Shown: in pieces, positions 1-8,956 of the stretch
Position numbering within the stretch: the stretch's first letter is position 1
Layout: every line of letters begins with the position of its first letter
Source: Bacillota bacterium
Lineage (GTDB): Bacteria > Bacillota > Clostridia > Oscillospirales > Acutalibacteraceae
Direction of reading: 5' to 3'
Assembly (NCBI GenBank): GCA_023391275.1
Contig: JAEWBE010000078.1
Location: forward strand, 1 to 18,084
Length of the DNA stretch: 18,084 nt
Position numbers and translations under genes: made by a program
The notes under the pieces: generated by a model
Told to the model about the DNA's origin: nothing
What the model saw: only the letters and a program-made list of their open reading frames with translations
Databases searched by the model: none

Positions 1-332
1 TTCTGGTGCAGACCGTCAATATTCTGGGTTACTATTGCGGCAAGCCTGCCGGCCTGTTCCAATTCGAAAAGCTTGCGGTGTGCCGCGTTGGGCTCGGCAT
101 TCAGGTAAAGCATCTTTTCCCGATAGAAATCAAAGAATTCAGCAGTGTGAGCTTCGTAAAAGCTGTGGCTCAGCATAACTTCGGGCGGATATTTATAATG
201 CTGATGATACAGGCCGTCCACACTGCGGAAATCGGGAATGCCGCTTTCCGTGGAGACCCCAGCGCCCCCGAAAAATACAATCCGGCTGCTGGCGTCAACC
301 ATTTCCTGCAGCTGTTCATTTTCACTGTTCAT
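1..332 (-). CDS. Sir2-family NAD-dependent protein deacylase (sirtuin), C-terminus cut by window edge
   Basis: Sirtuins remove acetyl or other acyl groups from protein lysines while consuming NAD+, in the cytoplasm. Only the first 110 residues are present; the gene runs off the left edge. The NAD-binding signature GAGVSTESGIPDFR is at residues 23-36 and the second signature TQNIDGLHQ at 102-110, both diagnostic of the family. The catalytic His and the zinc-binding cysteines would lie beyond the window. The start at 332 is preceded by AGGAGGT (338-344) with 5 nt spacing. It lies 44 nt downstream of the aldehyde dehydrogenase stop on the same strand, so the two are probably co-transcribed. The exact acyl specificity cannot be told from this part. 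Confidence 0.93.
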   Translation of the reverse strand, partial: MNSENEQLQEMVDASSRIVFFGGAGVSTESGIPDFRSVDGLYHQHYKYPPEVMLSHSFYEAHTAEFFDFYREKMLYLNAEPNAAHRKLFELEQAGRLAAIVTQNIDGLHQ

Positions 333-376
333 ATCGTACCTCCTGTTCTGCCCTTTGGGACAGATAAAGTATTGTA

Positions 377-1738
377 TTATTTCATTAGCTTCTTTAAGAG
401 CGAAAGCCGTTCCCCATAAGGCGCGTAGCGGAACGGGATATCCAGCCAGTTAGACTTTTTCAGCACGGACTTTTGATGGGAGAAGGTGTAAAATCCCATT
501 TTCCCGTGATAGCCCCCCATCCCGCTTTCCCCCACGCCGCCGAAGTGCATGTGCGGATTACTCAGGTGAACCACAGTATCGTTCACGCAGCCGCCACCGA
601 ACGGCACTTCATTCAGCACACGCAGTTCCCGCTGTGCGTCGGTCGTAAAAAGGTAGAGCGCGAGCGGCTTTGGCCGGGACTTGACAAAATCAAGAGTTTC
701 GGTGAAAGACCTGAACGGCAAAACCGGCAGGATCGGTCCGAAAATCTCCTCCTGCATCACAGGGCTTTCCGGCGACACATCCGTAAGAACAGTCGGTTCG
801 ATTTTTCGGCCGGCCTCATCCGCTTTTCCGCCGAACGCAACCGTACCGCCGGATAGAAGCGCGCTGAGGCGGGCAAAATGCTTCTCATTGATGATTTTAC
901 AATATTCGTCGTTATCCAGAACATCCTGCCCGTAAAACGACCGGACAGCGGAAGCGTATTCCGTGATAAACTGATCTTTCACGCTTTCGTGAACAAGCGC
1001 ATAATCGGGCGCGACGCAGGTCTGCCCTGCGTTAATAAGCTTGCCCCACGCAATTCGGCGGGCAGCGAGCGCAATATCAGCGGTTTCATCGATGATACAG
1101 GGACTCTTCCCGCCCAGTTCCAGCGTGACGGGCGTGAGGTTCTTCGCCGCCGCCTGCATTACAATCCGGCCGACATGGGAACTTCCCGTAAAAAATATAT
1201 GGTCATATTTCAGTTCAAGAAGGGCGGTATTTACCTGACTTCCACCCTGAAAAACAGAAATGTATTCCGCGTTAAAATATTGGCCAAGCATTTTTTCAAT
1301 GGCGGCAGAGGTTGCCGGAGAGTAGCGCGAAGGCTTTATCACCGCGCAGTCACCCGCCGAAATAGCGGCAATCAGCGGCGCAATGGTTAATTGAAGCGGA
1401 TAGTTCCACGGCGACATAATCAGCACCACGCCGAGCGGCTCGGTGTAAATTGTGCTTTTTGCCGGAAAATGCACCAGCGGCGTCGGTACCCGTTTGGGTT
1501 TGGCCCATGCTCGCAGGTTCCTTAGCGTAAAATTGATTTCCTCATGGAGCAGGCCAAGTTCGGCTTCATACCCCTCAAAGGCAGGCTTGCCCAAATCTTC
1601 CTGAAGCGCCGCCAAAAGCACGGGTTCAAATTCCGTGAGCGCCTGTTTCAGGCGTTTCAGACAGCTGATTCTGAATGCGAGCGGAAGGGTTGCTCCCGTA
1701 TTAAAATAACTGCGCTGTTTCCCGATAATCTCTTTCAT
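377..1738 (-). CDS. NAD(P)-dependent aldehyde dehydrogenase, class 3 type
   Basis: A cytoplasmic or membrane-associated enzyme that oxidises aldehydes to carboxylic acids with NAD(P)+. The 453-residue length matches the short class 3 group (as in Bacillus YwdH and fatty aldehyde dehydrogenases) rather than the roughly 490-500-residue class 1/2 enzymes. Visible residues are the PWNYP loop (Asn112), Lys135 in the cofactor site (KPS), the general base Glu207 in LELGGKSP, and the nucleophile Cys241 in NAGQTCVAPDY. The family fold is intact from N to C terminus. The start at 1738 has AGGAAG upstream at good spacing, and a promoter is predicted at 1765-1794. The sirtuin gene follows 44 nt downstream. 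The physiological aldehyde is not predictable; a general detoxification or fatty-aldehyde role is inference. Confidence 0.93.
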   Translation of the reverse strand: MKEIIGKQRSYFNTGATLPLAFRISCLKRLKQALTEFEPVLLAALQEDLGKPAFEGYEAELGLLHEEINFTLRNLRAWAKPKRVPTPLVHFPAKSTIYTEPLGVVLIMSPWNYPLQLTIAPLIAAISAGDCAVIKPSRYSPATSAAIEKMLGQYFNAEYISVFQGGSQVNTALLELKYDHIFFTGSSHVGRIVMQAAAKNLTPVTLELGGKSPCIIDETADIALAARRIAWGKLINAGQTCVAPDYALVHESVKDQFITEYASAVRSFYGQDVLDNDEYCKIINEKHFARLSALLSGGTVAFGGKADEAGRKIEPTVLTDVSPESPVMQEEIFGPILPVLPFRSFTETLDFVKSRPKPLALYLFTTDAQRELRVLNEVPFGGGCVNDTVVHLSNPHMHFGGVGESGMGGYHGKMGFYTFSHQKSVLKKSNWLDIPFRYAPYGERLSLLKKLMK

Positions 1739-1764
1739 GGCAGTCTTCCTTTCTGAACACTTCT

Positions 1765-1794
1765 ATCTTAGCGCGGTTTACTGTAATTTTGCAA
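1765..1794 (-). promoter_or_regulatory. Predicted sigma-A-type promoter of the aldehyde dehydrogenase-sirtuin operon
   Basis: On the minus strand TTGCAA (1789-1794) is followed after 18 nt by TAAGAT (1765-1770), about 27 nt before the start codon. The spacing and the match are acceptable but not strong. It lies in the 247-nt divergent region shared with moxR. Confidence 0.5.
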
Positions 1795-1922
1795 GGGAAT
1801 CTTAAAATAAAAGCGCAGAGTACCCCATGCCGATTATTTTGGCCATAAAAACGGGATATTTCGGCAACATCATGCTATGGGCACTGGCAAATGATTTCAG
1901 CGGCCAGCCCTAATACTTGTAT

Positions 1923-1951
1923 TTGATTTATTTCTGCAATTACACTATAAT
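1923..1951 (+). promoter_or_regulatory. Predicted sigma-A-type promoter of the moxR operon
   Basis: TTGATT (1923-1928), a 17-nt spacer and a perfect TATAAT (1946-1951) sit 34 nt upstream of the moxR start. This is the best promoter candidate in the divergent region and would drive moxR, the DUF58 gene and the transglutaminase gene together. Confidence 0.75.
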
Positions 1952-1985
1952 AATAGACAGTACATGAAGGAATGGTGGTATAATC

Positions 1986-2924
1986 ATGCAGCAGAAAGCA
2001 TTGGAAATTATAAACGAAGTAAAAAAGGCCGTCGTGGGCAAGGATACGATTATCGGCAAAGTGATGATGGTAATTTTGGCTCAGGGGCATATTTTGCTTG
2101 AAGATATTCCGGGAGTCGGCAAAACCACGCTCGCGCTGGCGTTTTCCAAAGCGGTATCGCTTGATTATAAACGCCTCCAGTTTACTCCCGATGTGATGCC
2201 CACAGACGTAACCGGCTTTTCCATGTACAACAAGGCGACCGGCGCGTTGGAGTACAAGCCCGGCGCGGCGCTGTGCAACCTGTTTCTGGCGGATGAAATC
2301 AACCGTACTTCAAGCAAAACGCAGTCCGCGCTGCTTGAAGTGATGGAGGAGGGCAGCATTACCGTTGACGGCATAACCCGGCTGACCCCCAAACCATACA
2401 TTGTAATCGCAACACAGAATCCAATCGGTTCCGCCGGTACCCAAATGCTGCCGGACTCCCAGCTTGACCGTTTCATGGTGCGCCTGACCATGGGTTACCC
2501 GGAACTGCGCGACGAAGTGGAAATTTTAAAGCGCAAGCAGGGCATCGACCCGCTTGTAACCGTACACAAGGTAGTGGACGCAAACGATATTATTGCAATG
2601 CAGAAGCAGGTGGATTCTGTCTTTATTTCGGATGATGTCTATCATTATATCGCCCGCCTGATCGGCGCGACACGCGAAAACAGCATGATCCGGCTGGGCG
2701 CCAGTCCCCGCGGCTCGATTGCGCTGGCTAAAATGGCACAGGCGGCGGCCTACCTTGCCGGCAGGGACTATGTGGTGCCGAAAGATGTGCAGTTCGTTTT
2801 TCCGGACGTAATTGAACACAGGATTCTGCTGAATGCACAGGCGAAAATCAGCAATGTAACCGCGGGAAAACTGCTGGCGGCGATTCTGAAGGAAGTTCCT
2901 GCGCCTTCCGTTACCAAGCGCTGA
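1986..2924 (+). CDS. MoxR-family AAA+ ATPase
   Basis: MoxR ATPases act as chaperones that help assemble or activate partner proteins, usually encoded next to them. The 312-residue protein has Walker A GVGKTT at 43-48, Walker B LFLADEINR at 99-107 (Asp103, Glu104) and a sensor segment ATQNP at 142-146, followed by the helical lid domain expected of the family. The GGTGG ribosome site (1974-1978) is 7 nt before the ATG. The stop is only 8 nt before the DUF58 start, and the DUF58 ribosome site overlaps the moxR stop, which indicates translational coupling. The MoxR, DUF58, transglutaminase order is a recurrent bacterial gene cluster, often linked to envelope functions, although the substrate is generally unknown. 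Confidence 0.95.
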   Translation: MQQKALEIINEVKKAVVGKDTIIGKVMMVILAQGHILLEDIPGVGKTTLALAFSKAVSLDYKRLQFTPDVMPTDVTGFSMYNKATGALEYKPGAALCNLFLADEINRTSSKTQSALLEVMEEGSITVDGITRLTPKPYIVIATQNPIGSAGTQMLPDSQLDRFMVRLTMGYPELRDEVEILKRKQGIDPLVTVHKVVDANDIIAMQKQVDSVFISDDVYHYIARLIGATRENSMIRLGASPRGSIALAKMAQAAAYLAGRDYVVPKDVQFVFPDVIEHRILLNAQAKISNVTAGKLLAAILKEVPAPSVTKR

Positions 2925-2932
2925 GGTGTAAG

Positions 2933-4120
2933 ATGCTCCGATATCGTATTTTCTATATTTTGACCCTTACTGCAACGGTTTTGTTCTATCTTTTCTTTAC
3001 AGGATACCTGTCATTTTTTATGATGGCGGCGGCAATTCTTTTGCCGTTTGTTTCGTGGGCGCTTACTTTCTTTGGGGTAAGAAAAACCAGCATCCGTATT
3101 GAGCCAGAAAGCCCCTACGCCAACAAGGATGAAGAATTTCTGCTTTATATCGTACTGAAAAACGCTTCGATTGTTCCCATTGCGCAGGCGGGGCTGAAAT
3201 TCTGCTGTGAAAACTCGCTCTGCGGAGAAAAGAGAAACGAGGCGCTTTTTTTATCCGTTGGCTCCGGCCCGGAACAGGCGGCGGAATACCGGATGAAATC
3301 GCAGTACTGCGGAAAAATCACGGTGGAGCTTACCCGAGTGAAGTATTATGATTATCTTGGCATTTTTACCATCGTGCAGAAGCCGAAGCTGTACACGGAA
3401 ATTTTCGTGGCGCCCAAACCGTGCTTTCTTGACGCGCAGATCGACACGGCGGCAAATCCGGACATGGAAAGCAATACTTATTCCAAAGAAAAGCCGGGCA
3501 GCGATCCGTCGGAGATTTTTGACATCCGCCCGTTCCGCAGCGGCGACCGGCTGCGCAGCATCCACTGGAAGCTGAGTTCCAAACTGGACGAACTGATGGT
3601 GAAAGAATTCAGCCTGCCTACGGACAGTTCCGTTCTCCTGCTGGTTGAGCTGATGGCCGCCGACATGGCGGCGCTCGATACCGTGGTGGAAGCGCTGGCT
3701 TCGCTTTCCCGTTTTCTGACGGAAAATCAAATCCACCACTGTGTGGAATGGTACGACAAGGAACACGATCGGTTCGAACAAAACCTGATTGAAAACGACG
3801 AAGACCTGGCTGTCCTCCTGAACGCGGTCCTGTCCGCGCGGCAGTACCGGGACGAGCCCTGTGCGCTCGCCTGCCGCAGCAGGCTGGACGGCATTGTGAA
3901 AAAATACCCTCATGTAATTTACGTCACCGGGCGACTTACCGATACACTCACCGCCTTTTGCGACGGCCGTACTGACGGAGAAAAAACAACCGTTCTGTAT
4001 TGCGGGAAAATGGACAGCGGGCAGCAAAAGCAAGCAGATACCCTCAACACCCTGAAAATTGATGTGATAGAAATACCATCCGGTAAAATACAGGAAAGCC
4101 TTTCGGGGCTCATGATATAA
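2933..4120 (+). CDS. DUF58 domain membrane-anchored protein
   Basis: A 395-residue protein with two N-terminal membrane helices (about 5-23 and 27-48), a beta-rich middle region and the DUF58 core. The signature begins with SDPSEIFDIRPFRSGDRLR at about 190-208 and continues with IHWKLSSK, which is the family hallmark. DUF58 proteins resemble von Willebrand factor A folds and are encoded beside MoxR ATPases, which are thought to act on them. The biochemical role is not established. The ribosome site GAGGTG overlaps the moxR stop codon, and the next gene begins 15 nt after this stop, so it is the middle gene of a tight operon. Confidence 0.9.
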   Translation: MLRYRIFYILTLTATVLFYLFFTGYLSFFMMAAAILLPFVSWALTFFGVRKTSIRIEPESPYANKDEEFLLYIVLKNASIVPIAQAGLKFCCENSLCGEKRNEALFLSVGSGPEQAAEYRMKSQYCGKITVELTRVKYYDYLGIFTIVQKPKLYTEIFVAPKPCFLDAQIDTAANPDMESNTYSKEKPGSDPSEIFDIRPFRSGDRLRSIHWKLSSKLDELMVKEFSLPTDSSVLLLVELMAADMAALDTVVEALASLSRFLTENQIHHCVEWYDKEHDRFEQNLIENDEDLAVLLNAVLSARQYRDEPCALACRSRLDGIVKKYPHVIYVTGRLTDTLTAFCDGRTDGEKTTVLYCGKMDSGQQKQADTLNTLKIDVIEIPSGKIQESLSGLMI

Positions 4121-4135
4121 CAACGGGAGAACCTT

Positions 4136-6715
4136 ATGCGCAAGAATCAACGCAAACTGAACAACTCCGGCATTGAACTTGCCGCGCCGCGCCTGACCGG
4201 CCGCAAGCCCTCCGCGGCGGCAGGCTTTTGTCTCAGCGCCATCTTGATCCTGCTGGGGGTATTCGGTGCGGCCTGGTGCTTTGTTTCCGCATTTTCGGTG
4301 CCGATTCTGTCGTTCACCGCTGTGATCTATTCCCTGATTTTTGTCGTGATACTGGTCACTGTCTGGCACCTGGGCCGCATGCGGTTTTTTCTGCTGCTTA
4401 CCTTTGCGGCGCTTTATGCCGGCGCAGGGTACTACCTGCGCGCAGAACTGGTGCAGGGTTTTTTGATAACCACCAATCAAATCATGGTTACCTATGCGCG
4501 TCATTCGGACTATGTTCTGCCGATTTACGACGTTTCAGCCAAACCGGCAAATTTTTCGATTCTGTGTACTATTTTTGTTGTATACGCCGTATTTCTTGTT
4601 ACTTTTTTCTTGAGCTGGGCAATTGTCAAAAGGCAGAGCCTTTCGCTTGTCTTCTTCGCAACCCTTCCCTTCCCGCTTGCCGCGCTTGTCTTTAACATTA
4701 CTCCGAATTTTTATGCAGTTCTGATGCTGATCACCTGCTGGGCTACCTTATTATTCATGCGGCTTGCCGGCGGGAAAGAGCAGATTTCTTTAAAAAGGCG
4801 CGGATCATACCGTGCAGTAAATCCGGCGGCCGCGTCCAAAGCGGGGCTGCAGCTTTTGCCCGTGGTGATTCTGTGCTTTGCGCTGATCCTGAGCATATTT
4901 CCTCAGCAAACCTATCAGTACTCCGGCAAAGCGGCAGAGCTGAGGGACAAGCTGACCGATACGGTGAGCAACCTTTCCCTTTTCGACGGCGGCCAGGCGC
5001 TGGCGGGCAGCACGGACCACGTAAATTTAAAAGGCGCGGATTCGGTGCGTTTTACCGGAAGAACCATGCTGCAGGTACAGGCAACAGAAGAATATCCGAC
5101 TTATCTGAAAGGCTTTACCGGCAGCGTCTACACAAACACGAGCTGGGAACCCCTGCCGGATTCCGACTACCAGGAAATCAATCGAAAGCTGAACGGCTTG
5201 AATGTCCAGAATATGTCAAGTACGCTCTTCAACTTAATCGGTCAAACGCAAGATATGGATCTTGCGCCGTTCGGGATTCATGTAAAGAATGTCGGGGCCA
5301 ACAAAAAATGCATTTACGCACCTTATAATTTGACAACCACTCCCCAGAATATCACCGGTGTAAAATTTGTGAACGATGAAGTAATTCGCTCCGGCTGGAT
5401 TTTCGGCACCGGCGATTACAGTCTTTACGCCAACAGTTTTAAGGGCCAACACATCCGTTCCGATATTCCCGATGTTTTCATGAGCCTGGCCGCTAAAATT
5501 AAATTTTCAAGCCGAAACAGCCGCAACCAGTTTTCCAGAGCAGCGGCAGGTTATGTGCAAAGCCAACGGAACTTCAACCCGCTTAATGCTGATAATTTAA
5601 AGGCATACTACACAAGCACTTTGCCGGATAACGCATTAAACGCTTTCGCGGAGGACGAAAAGAATTTTCTACAGGCGGAACAGGATTACCGGCTGTTTAT
5701 GTACGACAAATACACGCAGCTGCCACAGGACAGTAAGGAAAAAATTCAGGGGCTGCTCAGGCAAAAGGGTCTGATGGGCGGCGACATCATTCAGGAGGGC
5801 GATACGGTACATTCCACCGTAAAAACATATTCCTCCGTGGATGAAATGGTCAATGCCGTGAAAAATTACCTCGCGCGAACGTCTTCCTATACGCTTACCC
5901 CGGGCAAGACGCCGCCCGGCCGAAATTTTATCGATTATTTTTTATTTGAAAATCACAAGGGATACTGTGTGCATTTCGCCACCGCGGCAACGGTAATGCT
6001 GCGTGCAATGGGAGTGCCCGCGCGCTATGCGGAGGGCTACATTGTCACCGCGGACGATTATAAGAACGCGGTCGGTGGCTGGGCCAACGTGAAAGACAAC
6101 CGCGCACACGCGTGGGTTGAAGTTTACTATCCCGGCCTGGGCTGGCAGCCGATTGAGATGACACCCGGCTTTAATGTGGCGGCGAATCAGGCGCAGGACG
6201 ACGAACCCCAGAGCAGTTCATCCGTTTCAAGCGCACCGCCGGAAAGCACCGCGCAGAGCAGCGCTTCCAGCATAGCACAAAGCGCTGCGCCAAGCACGCC
6301 GCAAAGTGCAGCCTCCCGCGCAACGGTGCAGCCCCCTTCCAAACGGTCGGATGATGTAAAAGCCGCAATGATGCCGATTCTGCTTACAATAGCCTTTATC
6401 GGCCTTAGCTTGGCCGCAGCGGTTCTTAAACGAAGGGTTGCAACCAAACGCCGCAGGAAATTATTCGCGCAGCAGGACGGCAACAAAGCCGCAATCGCAA
6501 TCTATGACTATATGGTAAAACTGACACGGTTCGGCGGGGAAATCAGCGAAGCTGTGACGGATATCGCGCTGAAAGCCCGTTTCAGCCAGCACACCGTCAG
6601 CGCAGAAGAGCTTAAAACAATGCGCGACACTGCCGAACTGCTTGCTCAGCGCAATGTGTTTAACGCATCGACCATAGAAGAAATTTTAATAAAATATGTT
6701 TACAATCTGGCCTAG
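4136..6715 (+). CDS. Membrane-bound transglutaminase-like (TgpA-type) protein
   Basis: An 859-residue protein with about seven N-terminal membrane helices (28-50, 57-78, 83-101, 140-163, 168-186, 191-210, 237-255), a large extracytoplasmic region with a transglutaminase/protease core, a Ser/Ala/Pro-rich linker (about 687-741), one more membrane helix (about 746-765) and a basic cytoplasmic tail. The core shows the expected nucleophile Cys611 in KGYCVHFA, His658 in NRAHAWVEVYY and an acidic third residue, Glu674, in PIEMTPG. In many relatives this last position is Asp. The C-terminal segment (about 770-859) resembles the small DUF4129-type tail of such proteins. Family members are thought to act on peptide or wall substrates outside the membrane. 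The ribosome site GGGAGA precedes the ATG. It is the last gene of the moxR operon, with a terminator at 6823-6852. Confidence 0.88.
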   Translation: MRKNQRKLNNSGIELAAPRLTGRKPSAAAGFCLSAILILLGVFGAAWCFVSAFSVPILSFTAVIYSLIFVVILVTVWHLGRMRFFLLLTFAALYAGAGYYLRAELVQGFLITTNQIMVTYARHSDYVLPIYDVSAKPANFSILCTIFVVYAVFLVTFFLSWAIVKRQSLSLVFFATLPFPLAALVFNITPNFYAVLMLITCWATLLFMRLAGGKEQISLKRRGSYRAVNPAAASKAGLQLLPVVILCFALILSIFPQQTYQYSGKAAELRDKLTDTVSNLSLFDGGQALAGSTDHVNLKGADSVRFTGRTMLQVQATEEYPTYLKGFTGSVYTNTSWEPLPDSDYQEINRKLNGLNVQNMSSTLFNLIGQTQDMDLAPFGIHVKNVGANKKCIYAPYNLTTTPQNITGVKFVNDEVIRSGWIFGTGDYSLYANSFKGQHIRSDIPDVFMSLAAKIKFSSRNSRNQFSRAAAGYVQSQRNFNPLNADNLKAYYTSTLPDNALNAFAEDEKNFLQAEQDYRLFMYDKYTQLPQDSKEKIQGLLRQKGLMGGDIIQEGDTVHSTVKTYSSVDEMVNAVKNYLARTSSYTLTPGKTPPGRNFIDYFLFENHKGYCVHFATAATVMLRAMGVPARYAEGYIVTADDYKNAVGGWANVKDNRAHAWVEVYYPGLGWQPIEMTPGFNVAANQAQDDEPQSSSSVSSAPPESTAQSSASSIAQSAAPSTPQSAASRATVQPPSKRSDDVKAAMMPILLTIAFIGLSLAAAVLKRRVATKRRRKLFAQQDGNKAAIAIYDYMVKLTRFGGEISEAVTDIALKARFSQHTVSAEELKTMRDTAELLAQRNVFNASTIEEILIKYVYNLA

Positions 6716-6822
6716 CTGGGCGAACGCGCGACAACTCCAGCAGGCAAAGCTGCCCGCTGTAATTTGCAGCCTGTGAATCGAAACTGAATACTGCAGGGAT
6801 AAAAATCCATCTGAAACAAAAG

Positions 6823-6852
6823 CACCGCCGGGAAAACCCGGCGGTGTGTTTT
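6823..6852. terminator. Bidirectional intrinsic terminator between the transglutaminase gene and htpG
   Basis: A perfect 10-bp stem CACCGCCGGG/CCCGGCGGTG with an AAAA loop (6823-6846). T-rich sequence follows on the plus strand (TGTTTT to 6852), and A-rich sequence precedes it (6815-6821), which gives a U-tract for minus-strand transcripts. It serves the two convergent units. The rest of 6716-6960 holds no recognisable gene. Confidence 0.9.
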
Positions 6853-6960
6853 ATATGAAAGCTTCCTCTTTCCGAGAAAGCCAATGGACAGGGCAAAGCA
6901 GGACCAAATCGGGTTTGACCCACGTTCCATTCACGTGCGGAAAAGTGTAATCAGGAAAAT

Positions 6961-8844
6961 TTATTTTGTCATAAGGCTGCAGATCTGATTGGAAAACGCA
7001 ACCGGATCATCGATTGCAACTCCTTCGATTAACAATGCCTGTGAATACAGCATGGATGCATACTGCTTTAAGGTCTCCTGATCATTTGCATACAGATCGC
7101 AGAGCTTCTGGAAAACCGGATGGTTCGTGTTGATTTCCAGCACACGCTGCGCGGTTACTTTCTCCGAAGCCGGCATTGCGTTAAGCACCTTTTCCATTTC
7201 CATTGAAATCGCGCCGTCAGTAGAAAGGCACACGGGGTGAGTTTTGAGTTTTTGTGACAGGATTACCTGCTTTACCTTTCCGTCAAGCGCATCTTTCATA
7301 AAGTTGAGCAGATCCTTGTTTTCCTCAACTTTTTTTGCCGCTTCCTTCTTCTCTTCTTCAGTCTCCAGACCGAGGTCGTCGGCGGAAACGGACTTAAACT
7401 CTTTCTCGTCATATTTCATCAGCATGCGGATTGCGAATTCATCCACATCATCCGTTAAATAAAGAATCTCATAGCCTTTATCCTTCAGCGCTTCGGTCTG
7501 CGGAAGCTGTTCAATTCGCGCAATACTTTCACCGCAGGCGTAATAGATAAATTTTTGCTCCTCTTTCATGCGGGAAACGTATTCCTTCAGCGTAACAACT
7601 TTCTTTTCACTTGAGGAATAGAACAGCAGCAGATCCTGCAATACATCCTTGTGCATGCCATAGTCCTGATAGATGCCGTATTTTAATTGCAGGCCGAAAT
7701 TCTTAAAGAATTCCTCGTATTTTTCACGCTCGTTCGCAAGCATACTTTCCAGTTCCGATTTGATTTTCTTTTCGAGGCGGGTCGCAATCATCTTGAGCTG
7801 GCGGTCATGCTGGAGCATTTCACGGGAAATATTCAGCGACAGATCCTGGGAATCCACCAGGCCGCGCACAAAGCTGAAATAATCAGGCAGCAGGTCGGCG
7901 CACTTGTCCATGATCATTACGCCGTTGGAATAAAGCTGAAGGCCTTTTTCATAGTCGCGGGTATAAAAGTTGAACGGCGCTTTTGCGGGGATAAAAAGCA
8001 GTGCTTTGTAGGTAGCGGTTCCTTCGGTGCTGGAATGGATTACTTTTGCCGGATCGGTGTAATCCATAAATTTATCCTTATAGAACTGGTTGTACTCTTC
8101 TTCCGTTATTTCATTTTTATTCTTGCGCCAGATTGGCACCATGCTGTTAAGGGTTTCATTTTCCGTGTAGCTTTCATATTCATCCTTGCTGCCTTCCTTT
8201 AAGCGGCTTTTTTCAATATCCATCTTAATGGGGTAGCGTATATAATCGGAATACTTTTTCACAATTCGCTGAATCGTGTAAGTTTCCAAATACTCATCGT
8301 AATTGTTTTCCTCGGTATTCGGTTTGATTTTTAAAATAATAGTGGTGCCGTGGCCTTCTCTTTCACCGGGCTCAATCGTATAGCCCTCCGCGCCCTCGCT
8401 CTCCCACCGGTAAGCTTCCTCGCTTCCGTACGCCCTGCTGACTACGGTCACGCGCTCACTAACCATGAAAGCCGAGTAAAAGCCCACGCCGAACTGGCCG
8501 ATAATCTCGATATCCTCTTTCTGCTCATTATCCTTCTTGAAGTTAAAGGAACCGCTGTTCGCAATGGTGCCCAGATTATTTTCCAGTTCTTCCTTTGTCA
8601 TGCCGCAGCCGTTGTCGGTAATGGTAACAGTGCGGTTTTCCTTGTCCAATTGAATGGCGATGGAAAAATCATCCCGGTTCAATCCGGTGCCTCCGCTGCT
8701 CAGTGCCTTGTAATAAAGCTTGTCAATCGCGTCGCTCGCATTGGAAATCAGCTCGCGCAGAAAAATCTCACGGTGCGTGTAAATGGAATTAATCATTAAG
8801 TCCAAAAGACGTTTGGACTCTGCTTTAAACTGTTTCACTGCCAT
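6961..8844 (-). CDS. htpG: Molecular chaperone HtpG (Hsp90)
   Basis: Cytoplasmic ATP-dependent dimeric chaperone. At 627 residues it matches the usual bacterial length (E. coli about 624). The N-terminal GHKL ATPase domain shows the catalytic Glu31 and Asn35 in FLRELISNASDAIDKL, the DNGCGM nucleotide motif (Asp77) and the lid/glycine motif GQFGVGFYSAF at 116-126. The middle and C-terminal dimerisation regions follow without interruption, and there is no eukaryotic MEEVD tail, as expected. The start at 8844 has AGAGGT (8852-8857) at 7 nt. A promoter at 8900-8928 and a CIRCE operator at 8869-8895 lie just upstream, pointing to HrcA-controlled heat induction. It is monocistronic, with terminators on both sides. 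Confidence 0.98.
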   Translation of the reverse strand: MAVKQFKAESKRLLDLMINSIYTHREIFLRELISNASDAIDKLYYKALSSGGTGLNRDDFSIAIQLDKENRTVTITDNGCGMTKEELENNLGTIANSGSFNFKKDNEQKEDIEIIGQFGVGFYSAFMVSERVTVVSRAYGSEEAYRWESEGAEGYTIEPGEREGHGTTIILKIKPNTEENNYDEYLETYTIQRIVKKYSDYIRYPIKMDIEKSRLKEGSKDEYESYTENETLNSMVPIWRKNKNEITEEEYNQFYKDKFMDYTDPAKVIHSSTEGTATYKALLFIPAKAPFNFYTRDYEKGLQLYSNGVMIMDKCADLLPDYFSFVRGLVDSQDLSLNISREMLQHDRQLKMIATRLEKKIKSELESMLANEREKYEEFFKNFGLQLKYGIYQDYGMHKDVLQDLLLFYSSSEKKVVTLKEYVSRMKEEQKFIYYACGESIARIEQLPQTEALKDKGYEILYLTDDVDEFAIRMLMKYDEKEFKSVSADDLGLETEEEKKEAAKKVEENKDLLNFMKDALDGKVKQVILSQKLKTHPVCLSTDGAISMEMEKVLNAMPASEKVTAQRVLEINTNHPVFQKLCDLYANDQETLKQYASMLYSQALLIEGVAIDDPVAFSNQICSLMTK

Positions 8845-8868
8845 ATTATTTACCTCTGTCCATATTTT

Positions 8869-8895
8869 TTAGCACTCCTATCCTTTAAGTGCTAA
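8869..8895 (-). promoter_or_regulatory. CIRCE operator (HrcA-binding site) of htpG
   Basis: TTAGCACTC, a 9-nt spacer and AAGTGCTAA match the CIRCE consensus TTAGCACTC-N9-GAGTGCTAA at 17 of 18 arm positions. It begins about 4 nt downstream of the predicted -10 box and covers the likely transcription start, the classic position for HrcA repression. Confidence 0.92.
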
Positions 8896-8899
8896 AATT

Positions 8900-8928
8900 A
8901 TTCTAATACAATTGTCAGGAAATTTCAA
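8900..8928 (-). promoter_or_regulatory. Predicted sigma-A-type promoter of htpG
   Basis: On the minus strand TTGAAA (8923-8928), a 17-nt spacer and TAGAAT (8900-8905). The CIRCE element follows immediately downstream, which supports the assignment. Confidence 0.8.
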
Positions 8929-8956
8929 GTAGATGAATTGTTAATTTTTTATTGCG

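Noticed and set aside
1879..1910. Imperfect hairpin (GGGC-AC-TGGC with GCCA-GCCC) in the region between aldehyde dehydrogenase and moxR
   Set aside because: It has a 2-nt bulge, a 14-nt loop and no U-tract; too weak to call a terminator or operator.
3251..4504. A 417-codon open frame on the minus strand
   Set aside because: It lies antisense to the DUF58 and transglutaminase genes, has low-complexity His/Gln/Arg-rich content and no family pattern; it is a shadow frame.
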